A DNA stretch of 64,000 nucleotides from Streptomyces sp. NBC_01294. GTDB taxonomy: Bacteria; Actinomycetota; Actinomycetes; Streptomycetales; Streptomycetaceae. Of the stretch, positions 58,177 through 64,000 are shown piece by piece; position 1 is the stretch's first letter, and every line of letters begins with the position of its first letter. The notes beneath the pieces are model-generated. The model saw nothing but the letters and a program-made list of their open reading frames with translations, did no database searches and was not told the origin of the DNA. The translations under genes were made by a program, and so were the position numbers. Where the stretch lies: assembly GCF_035917235.1 (NCBI RefSeq), contig NZ_CP108423.1, forward strand, positions 3,847,001-3,911,000. The letters run 5' to 3'.

Positions 58177-60171
58177 ATGAGCACCGAACGCACCGAACAC
58201 ATATCGTCGCGGCGAGCCCGGCACCATCCGCTCGCTCCCCCTTCCTGGCTGCTCCAGGGACTCAAGCCGAGCTCCGCACCGATCCCCTGGGCCGCCGTGG
58301 CCCGGGCGGCGGTCGCCCTGTCCGCCCCGCTCGCCGTCGGCTTCGCCCTGGACGAGCCGGAGTACGGCGCACTCGCCTCCATGGGCGCCCTCTCCGGCGT
58401 CATCGGCGACACCGCCGACGCCTACCGGATGCGGGTCCTCAACATCGCCGTCCCGCAGCTCTTCGGCGCCGTCGGCGTGGCCCTGGGCACCCTGGTCTAC
58501 GGCAACGGCTGGCTCGCCGTCGGCGTCCTCACCCTCATCGCCCTGGTCTCCGGGATGATCTCCTCCATCGGCACGGTCGCCTCCGTGTCCGGACTGCTGC
58601 TCCTGCTCAACGCGGTGATCGGCGCCGGGATCCCGATGCCGGAGCCCTGGTGGACGGCCCCGCTGCTGCTGAGCGCGGGCGGGCTGTTCGTCCTCGCGCT
58701 CAGCCTGCTGGGCTGGCCGCTGCGCGGACGGCAGCCCGAACGCGCCGCGGTCGCCGCCACCTACCGGGCCCTGGCCGACGCCCTGGAGGCCGCCGGACGC
58801 CCCGGCTCCGCCTACGACGAGCGCCGCCTGGACGTCACCCAGGCCCTGAACCAGGCCTACGACCTGGTGCTCGGCCGCCGGGCCCGGGTACACGGGCGCA
58901 GCCCCTCACTCGTGCGGATGCTGGCCCAGCTCAATGTGGTGATCCCCCTCGTGGAGGCCGCGCCCGCCGCACACCTGCGCGGCCGGCCGCTGCCGCCCGA
59001 GATCCCGGCGGCCGTACGGTCCCTCGCCACCGCCGTCGAGGAGGGCCGCACCGGAACGCCCGTACTGGAGCTGCCCGCCGCGCACACCCCGGCCGAGCAG
59101 GCCGTCGACGGGGCCCTGCGCCACGCGGCCAGGATCGTGTACCTCGCCGAACCGGACCCGTACAACGTGGACGACCGCCTCGGCCGGCCCGCCGCGCTGC
59201 GGGTGCGGGCCCGGCGGGCCGTGCGCGACATGATGCTGTCCCGGGCCTCCTGGCGGTACGGGCTGCGCCTCGCGCTGTGCATCGGGCTCGCGCAGATCCT
59301 CGTATCGGTGATCGAGTTCGAGCGGTCCTACTGGGTCGCGCTGACCGTCACCTTCGTCCTCAAGCCCGACTTCGGCTCGGTGTTCTCCCGCGCCGTGCTG
59401 CGCGCGCTCGGCACCGCCGGCGGGCTGGTCATCGCGGCCGCCGTCCTCGCCGAGGTGCCGCGCGGCTGGGCGGTCGTGCCGGTGATGATGGTGCTCGCCG
59501 GGCTGATCCCGGCCTTCTCCGTCAAGGGGTACGCCTTCCAGACCGCCGCGATCACCCCGGTGATCCTGCTGCTCTCGGACATGCTCAACCACCAGGGCTT
59601 CGACCTGATCCGCCCCCGGCTGCTGGACAGCCTGATCGGCTGCGCCATCACCCTCGTCGCGGGGTACCTGCTGTGGCCCGAGAGCTGGCACACCCGGATC
59701 GGGGACCGGCTCGCCGACACCGTGGACGACGCCGCCCGCTACGTGGAACGGGCCTTCGCGCCGGCCGCGGACGACGCCGCGCGCGCGGCGGCGCGGACCG
59801 CCCGCCTCCAGGCCCGGCGGCGCATCTACCGGGACCTGTCGGGCGTGCGCAGCGAGTTCCAGCGGGCGCTGACGGAACCCCCGCCGACGGGCACGCGGGC
59901 CACGGCGTGGTGGCCGCTCGTGGTCGCCGTCGAGCGGATCGTGGACGCGACCACCGCCGCGCGGGTCCGGGTCAACCACGGGGCTCCGCCGCCCACGGCG
60001 GACGAGGTGGAGGGGATCGTACGGCAGCTGCGCGAACTGGCCGGGCGGGTCCGCAGCAGCACGACGCCGGTACGGGTCGAGGCGGAGCCGCAGGGCGATT
60101 CCTCGGGCGTCCTGGCCCCGGTCCACCAGGAACTCGCGGCCGCCAGAGCCATCACCCAACCGGACCCCTGA
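58177..60171 (+). CDS. FUSC-family (aromatic-acid-exporter-like) membrane protein
   Basis: A 664-aa protein with two membrane blocks (about 45-175 and 360-500), each of about five to six helices, split by and followed with soluble helical domains. The repeat motif FERSYWVALTVTFVLKPDFGSVFSRAVLRALGT near residue 385 is the FUSC/YccS signature; the first block has the corresponding EYGALASMGALSGVIGDT. Such proteins are thought to export aromatic acids or other small molecules. Start ATG after an AGCGGG site. Confidence 0.88.
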   Translation: MSTERTEHISSRRARHHPLAPPSWLLQGLKPSSAPIPWAAVARAAVALSAPLAVGFALDEPEYGALASMGALSGVIGDTADAYRMRVLNIAVPQLFGAVGVALGTLVYGNGWLAVGVLTLIALVSGMISSIGTVASVSGLLLLLNAVIGAGIPMPEPWWTAPLLLSAGGLFVLALSLLGWPLRGRQPERAAVAATYRALADALEAAGRPGSAYDERRLDVTQALNQAYDLVLGRRARVHGRSPSLVRMLAQLNVVIPLVEAAPAAHLRGRPLPPEIPAAVRSLATAVEEGRTGTPVLELPAAHTPAEQAVDGALRHAARIVYLAEPDPYNVDDRLGRPAALRVRARRAVRDMMLSRASWRYGLRLALCIGLAQILVSVIEFERSYWVALTVTFVLKPDFGSVFSRAVLRALGTAGGLVIAAAVLAEVPRGWAVVPVMMVLAGLIPAFSVKGYAFQTAAITPVILLLSDMLNHQGFDLIRPRLLDSLIGCAITLVAGYLLWPESWHTRIGDRLADTVDDAARYVERAFAPAADDAARAAARTARLQARRRIYRDLSGVRSEFQRALTEPPPTGTRATAWWPLVVAVERIVDATTAARVRVNHGAPPPTADEVEGIVRQLRELAGRVRSSTTPVRVEAEPQGDSSGVLAPVHQELAAARAITQPDP

Positions 60172-60253
60172 CCCTGGCCGGAACGGCTTCGCGGGCCCTG
60201 CCCGCAGCCGTCCACCCAGCCCGCCCCTTCCCGAAACCGGGCTCCGCCCGGGC

Positions 60254-60303
60254 AAATCCAGCCCCGCCGGCGTTTGAGGCGCGGGGTCCGGGGCGGAGCC
60301 CCG
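60254..60303 (+). repeat. Streptomyces dispersed intergenic repeat
   Basis: AAATCCAGCCCCGCCGGCGT, then TTGAGGCGCGGGGTCCGGGG and CGGAGCCCC, a sequence I recognise as present many times between genes in Streptomyces genomes. It can fold into a hairpin. Three copies of GCGGCCGGCAGGC follow at about 60305-60385. No gene lies in 60172-60453. Confidence 0.65.
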
Positions 60304-60453
60304 GTGCGGCCGGCAGGCCGGTGTCCCGGCGGGAGCCCGCTGCGGCCGGCAGGCGGGAGCCCAAGGCGGCCGGCAGGCCGGTGGCCGGTCGGCCCGTCCC
60401 CCGGATGGGCCTGAGTCCGGGCCGGGAGCCGCCCGGCGGGAGAGCATCGGAGC

Positions 60454-61155
60454 ATGCACCGCGCCCCCGCCGTGATCGTCCTCGCCGTGGTCCTCACGGC
60501 GTGCGCCGACGTCGAGGGCCTCCAGAGCGAGGGCGACCTCGGCACCGTGCACGCCCCGCAGAGCCTGTGGAAGGACATCCGCCCCGCCCCGCCCGAACCC
60601 GGCCAGGAGCCCGGCACGGCCGCCGTCGTCCCCGGCCTCCCCCCGGTGCCGGCCCTCAGCATGCGCGGCGTGAACGCGCTGGACGCCGTACGCGCCGACA
60701 TCACCTCCGCCACCGAGCAGGACGGCGGGTCGGGCCGGCTCGTCGACCCCCGCGCCGTCCGGCGGCTCGCGCTCTGCACACAGGCTGTGGACGGCGGCGC
60801 CGACTGCCCGGTGCGGCCCCCGGTCCTGCACGACCTCACCGGCGACGGGCGGGAGGAGCTGATCACCGCCCTCGACATCGACGGCCGCCTCAGCGAGCTG
60901 CGCGTCTACACCGTCCGGGACGACGGCCGGATCGCCCGGATCCTGTCCCGGCGCGCGGTGCTGGAGGGCGTGGAGGTGGCGGCCGAGCACCTGGCGGTCC
61001 GCGAGCCGACGTCGAACTCCCAGTACGTCGGCGTCTCCGACTACGTGTGGGACCCGAAGGCCGGGATCATGAACCTGTCCCAGCTCACCCTCGACGAGTG
61101 CCCCGGCCTCACGGACGTCCCGCTGAGCGGAGACAGCCGGCGATGCGCGCGCTGA
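60454..61155 (+). CDS. CseA-like lipoprotein
   Basis: A 233-aa lipoprotein with lipobox LTAC near residue 17. The mature part contains HDLTGDGREELITALDIDGRLSELRVYTVRDDGRIARIL near residue 131, an FG-GAP-like/VCBS calcium-type repeat found in CseA, the lipoprotein that dampens the SigE-CseBC cell-envelope stress system. It overlaps the kinase gene by 13 bases, so the two are produced together. Probably tunes that kinase from outside the membrane. Confidence 0.75.
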   Translation: MHRAPAVIVLAVVLTACADVEGLQSEGDLGTVHAPQSLWKDIRPAPPEPGQEPGTAAVVPGLPPVPALSMRGVNALDAVRADITSATEQDGGSGRLVDPRAVRRLALCTQAVDGGADCPVRPPVLHDLTGDGREELITALDIDGRLSELRVYTVRDDGRIARILSRRAVLEGVEVAAEHLAVREPTSNSQYVGVSDYVWDPKAGIMNLSQLTLDECPGLTDVPLSGDSRRCAR

Positions 61156-62402
61156 GCAGCCTGCGCTGGAAGATCGCCCTGACCACCACCATGGTGTGCT
61201 GCATGGTGGCCGCCGCACTCGGAATCCTCGTGCACAACGTGGTCGCCCGGCAGATCGTCGGGGAGGTCCGCAAGGAGGCGGACACGGAGCTGGACCACGC
61301 CCTCGGCCACTACGAGTACGGCACCGCGCACGGCGACGTGAACGCCGCCCTGGACCCGCCCGACCTGCCCGCACGCCTGCGCGCGCTCGTCGCCCGCGGC
61401 CAGACCGGCAGCATGGTCGGTGAGCAGAAGGACGAGCCCGTCATGTGGGCGGCCGGGCCCGCCGACGACAAGGCCCTCGCGGTCTGGCTCCCGTACGGGA
61501 GCACCCGCGACCGGCTGCGGGACATCGACGCCGCGATCCTGGCCTCCTCGGCGCTCGCGGCCGGCGTGGTGGCCCTGGCCGGCCTGTTCCTCGCCGACCG
61601 GATCAGCCGGCGGCTCGCGACGACGGCCGCCGTGGCCCGCCGGATCAGCGCCGGAGACCTGGACGCCCGGGTGGGCTTCCCGGCCGACGGGGACGATCCG
61701 GGGCCGGGCGGCACCCGGGACGAGGTACGGGACGTGGCACACGCGCTGGACTCGATGGCCGGGTCGCTGCAGGACCGGCTGGAGGCGGAGAAGCGCTTCA
61801 CCGCGGACGTCGCGCACGAGCTGCGCACCCCGCTGACCGGCTCGCTCGCCGCGGCGTCGCTGCTGCCCGAGGGCCGCCCCAAGGAGATGATCAACGACCG
61901 GCTCAAGGCCCTTCACCTGCTGACCGAGGACCTGCTGGAGATCTCCCGGCTGGACTCGGGCGTCGAACGTGCCGACCTGGCCCGGGTGGAACTCGGCCGG
62001 GCGGTGGAACGGGCCGTCGCGGCGGCCGGGCCCGGCGCCTCGGTCCGGGTGATCCGGGACGCGGTGGTGCTCACCGACCGGCGCCGCCTGGACCGGATCC
62101 TGGCCAACCTGCTGGCCAACGCCCACAAGCACGGCCGCCCGCCCGTCGAGGTGACCGTGGAGGGCCCGGTGGTGGCGGTCCGCGACCACGGGCCCGGGTA
62201 CCCGCCCGAGCTGATCGAGCAGGGCCCGCAGCGCTTCCGCACCGGGGACCCGGGACGCGGGCGCGGCCACGGGCTGGGGCTCACGATCGTGGTGGGGCAG
62301 GCGGCGGTGCTGGAGATCGCGCTGAGCTTCGCCAACGCGCCGGACGGCGGCGCGCTGACGACGCTCGCTCTTCCCGTCGGGCGGCTGCCGGACGGGAGTT
62401 GA
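61143..62402 (+). CDS. Sensor histidine kinase, CseC-like
   Basis: A 419-aa membrane kinase. Two helices (about 10-32 and 137-160) enclose a short extracytoplasmic loop. Then a HAMP region (ADRISRRLATTAAVARRISAGDLDARVG), the H-box FTADVAHELRTPLT with the phospho-acceptor His near residue 225, N-box NLLANAHKHG near 325, and G-boxes DHGPGYP and GRGHGLGLTIV. The start ATG lies inside the lipoprotein gene. No response-regulator gene lies on either side within the window, so its partner must be elsewhere or lost. Confidence 0.9.
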   Translation: MRALSSLRWKIALTTTMVCCMVAAALGILVHNVVARQIVGEVRKEADTELDHALGHYEYGTAHGDVNAALDPPDLPARLRALVARGQTGSMVGEQKDEPVMWAAGPADDKALAVWLPYGSTRDRLRDIDAAILASSALAAGVVALAGLFLADRISRRLATTAAVARRISAGDLDARVGFPADGDDPGPGGTRDEVRDVAHALDSMAGSLQDRLEAEKRFTADVAHELRTPLTGSLAAASLLPEGRPKEMINDRLKALHLLTEDLLEISRLDSGVERADLARVELGRAVERAVAAAGPGASVRVIRDAVVLTDRRRLDRILANLLANAHKHGRPPVEVTVEGPVVAVRDHGPGYPPELIEQGPQRFRTGDPGRGRGHGLGLTIVVGQAAVLEIALSFANAPDGGALTTLALPVGRLPDGS

Positions 62403-62432
62403 CCGCGACGGGCCGATGCTTCACGCGAGCTG

Positions 62433-62448
62433 TGTTTCACGTGAAACA
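62433..62448. promoter_or_regulatory. parS: parS site
   Basis: Perfect TGTTTCACGTGAAACA in the gap between the convergent kinase and PhoX genes, the usual intergenic setting. Confidence 0.95.
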
Positions 62449-62465
62449 TCGACCCAACAACGGGA

Positions 62466-64000
62466 TCAGACGCCGATGTTCTTGCCGTCCTTGCGCCAGA
62501 CCGAGACGACGGCCGGGCGGACGATCTTGCCGGGGCCGTCGGGCCACACCGACTGCGGCTTCTCGACGGACGCGCCGTCGATCTCGCCCGGGTGCTGGAC
62601 GGCGACCAGGACGCGCTTGTCCTGGATGACCGGGCCGCAGGTCTCGGCGCCGCGCGGCACCGTCAGGAACTGCTTCAGCTCACCGCGGCGCTCACCGGCC
62701 GTCGCGACGCCGAACAGGCCGTCGTGGGAGCCGAGCTGGTTGCCGTCCGTGGAGATCCACAGGTTGCCGTGCGGGTCGAAGGCCACGTTGTCCGGGCAGG
62801 AGATCGGGCTGACCTTGTCCTTCGGGAAGCCCGCGAAGTAGGTCGCCGGGTCGTTCGGGTCGCCCGCGACCAGGAAGAGCCGCCAGGCGAAGCCGTCGCC
62901 GGCCGGGTCGTCGAAGTTCTCGGCGAGCTCCAGGATCTGGCCGTGCTTGTTCAGGTTGCGCGGGTTGGCCTCGGTCGCCCCCTCCGCCTTGCCGGGCTTG
63001 CCGCGGTCGGTGTTGTTCGTCAGCGCGACGTAGACGCGGCCGGTGCGCGGGGAGGGCTCGACGTCCTCGGGGCGGTCCATCTTGGTGGCGCCCACCTTGT
63101 CGGCGGCCTGGCGTGTGAAGACGTACACCTCGTCGGCGGTCATGCCCTCGACGTGCGAGACGTTGCCGGTGGCGAGCTTGATCCACACGCCGGAGCCGTC
63201 GAACTCACCGTCGGTGGGGAGCTTGCCGGAGCCGTCGAGCTCGGCGGCCGGGGAGTCGCCGGTGAGCTTCGCGACGTAGAGGGTGCCCTCGTCGAGCAGC
63301 GTGAGGTTGTGCTCCTTCGCCGCGCGCGAATTGCCCTTCTTCATCTGCTTCGACGAGACGAACTTGTAGAAGTAGTCGAAGCGCTCGTCGTCGCCCATGT
63401 AGACGACCGGACGGCCGTCCTCGGTCAGGCGGGGCTGCGCGGCCTCGTGCTTGAAGCGGCCGAGCGCGGTGCGCTTGCGCGGGACGGAGTTCACGTCGTA
63501 CGGGTCCAGCTCGACGACCCAGCCGTGGCGGTGGGACTCGTTGGGCTCCTGGGCCACGTCGAAGCGCTTGTCGAACCGCTCCCACTTGCGCTCGGTGGCG
63601 CCGGTGGTCATGCCGTAGCGCTTCAGACGGGCGGCCTGGACGGGTTCGGTGACCTGGCCGGCGTTGCCGAAGTACTGGTTGAAGTTCTCCTCGCCGTGCA
63701 GGGTGGTGCCCCACGGGGTCGTGCCGCCGGCGCAGTTGTTGAGGGTGCCGAGCACCTTCGTGCCGGAGGGGTCGACCGAGGTCTTCAGCAGGGCGCTGCC
63801 CGCGGCCGGACCGGTCATCCGGAACTCGCTGGTGGCGGTCAGACGGCGGTTGAGGTGGTGGCGGCTCACCGCGGTCAGCTTGCCGCTGCGGTGGTCCTCC
63901 TGGACGACGACCACGGACAGGCCGTGCGCGGCCCAGGCGATCTCGACCTGCTCGCGGGTCGGGTTGGCCGGGTCGTACGCCTTGAACATGAGGTGCTCGT
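62466..64000 (-). CDS. phoX: PhoX-family (DUF839) phosphatase, N-terminus beyond window
   Basis: At least 511 C-terminal residues of a PhoX-type phosphatase, a secreted Ca/Fe-dependent alkaline phosphatase. Visible blocks: HEAAQPRLTEDGRPVVYMGDDERFDYFYKFVS, WERFDKRFDVAQEPNESHRHGWVVELDP, RPEDVEPSPRTGRVYVALTNN with a metal-ligand Glu, and CPDNVAFDPHGNLWISTDGN. Active-site type Arg and Glu residues are kept. The frame continues past the right edge, so signal peptide (usually Tat) cannot be seen. Convergent with the kinase gene. Confidence 0.9.
   Translation of the reverse strand, partial: EHLMFKAYDPANPTREQVEIAWAAHGLSVVVVQEDHRSGKLTAVSRHHLNRRLTATSEFRMTGPAAGSALLKTSVDPSGTKVLGTLNNCAGGTTPWGTTLHGEENFNQYFGNAGQVTEPVQAARLKRYGMTTGATERKWERFDKRFDVAQEPNESHRHGWVVELDPYDVNSVPRKRTALGRFKHEAAQPRLTEDGRPVVYMGDDERFDYFYKFVSSKQMKKGNSRAAKEHNLTLLDEGTLYVAKLTGDSPAAELDGSGKLPTDGEFDGSGVWIKLATGNVSHVEGMTADEVYVFTRQAADKVGATKMDRPEDVEPSPRTGRVYVALTNNTDRGKPGKAEGATEANPRNLNKHGQILELAENFDDPAGDGFAWRLFLVAGDPNDPATYFAGFPKDKVSPISCPDNVAFDPHGNLWISTDGNQLGSHDGLFGVATAGERRGELKQFLTVPRGAETCGPVIQDKRVLVAVQHPGEIDGASVEKPQSVWPDGPGKIVRPAVVSVWRKDGKNIGV

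Overview
The window is high-GC actinobacterial DNA, almost certainly from a Streptomyces chromosome. The signs are strong third-position G/C bias, many GTG starts, ATGA/GTGA gene overlaps, ECF41-type and SigB/F-type sigma factors, a large SARP-type regulator, Streptomyces-style dispersed repeats, and two perfect 16-bp parS sites (TGTTTCACGTGAAACA), which suggest the right part is not very far from oriC.

Left part (1-19.1 kb). After a partial multicopper oxidase comes a decayed-island landscape: a tRNA-Gly(CCC) 3' half with its terminator, a three-gene hypothetical operon (DUF6247-like), and small orphan genes. Then follows the centre of interest, a complete class V (lexapeptide-type) lanthipeptide gene cluster at about 4.5-19 kb. 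It has two identical 71-aa precursor genes and, in one translationally coupled run, a flavin-dependent Cys decarboxylase (LxmD), LxmX, the kinase-like LxmK, the HopA1-like lyase LxmY, a SAM methyltransferase, an M16 peptidase pair (one catalytic, one not), an F420-dependent Dha reductase (LxmJ) and an ABC ATPase/permease pair. A divergent ABC exporter with a companion protein and two regulators sit on the left flank. The divergent promoter holds a long inverted repeat. A second tRNA-Gly-3'-end plus terminator copy lies just after the last cluster gene, so the cluster is bracketed by direct repeats that look like att sites.

Middle (19-34 kb). An HSL-type esterase, two ECF41 sigma factors each with a partner gene (NDH-2-like oxidoreductase; DUF1772), small membrane and lipoproteins, an NlpC/P60 hydrolase, a truncated DUF2254 gene, a K+ channel and a ClC channel. 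A 1068-bp IS481-family element then sits exactly on the stop codon of a FAD oxidoreductase gene.

Right part (34-64 kb). PP2C phosphatase, SRPBCC and sigma factor genes, a MerR/cold-shock/DEAD-helicase block, a 1130-aa SARP-NB-ARC-TPR regulator, a PaaX-like regulator with a GNAT, a SigB/F-family sigma factor with a SigB-type promoter coupled to an aminotransferase, uricase, a cobalamin riboswitch driving cbtB-cbtA plus a small membrane gene, a sortase-like protein lacking catalytic residues, a deletion scar fusing the start of an ABC ATPase to the end of its permease, RidA/Rrf2 with a clear operator, a FUSC transporter, a CseA/CseC-like lipoprotein-kinase pair without a response regulator, and a partial PhoX.

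All family calls come from reading motifs; no database search was run.
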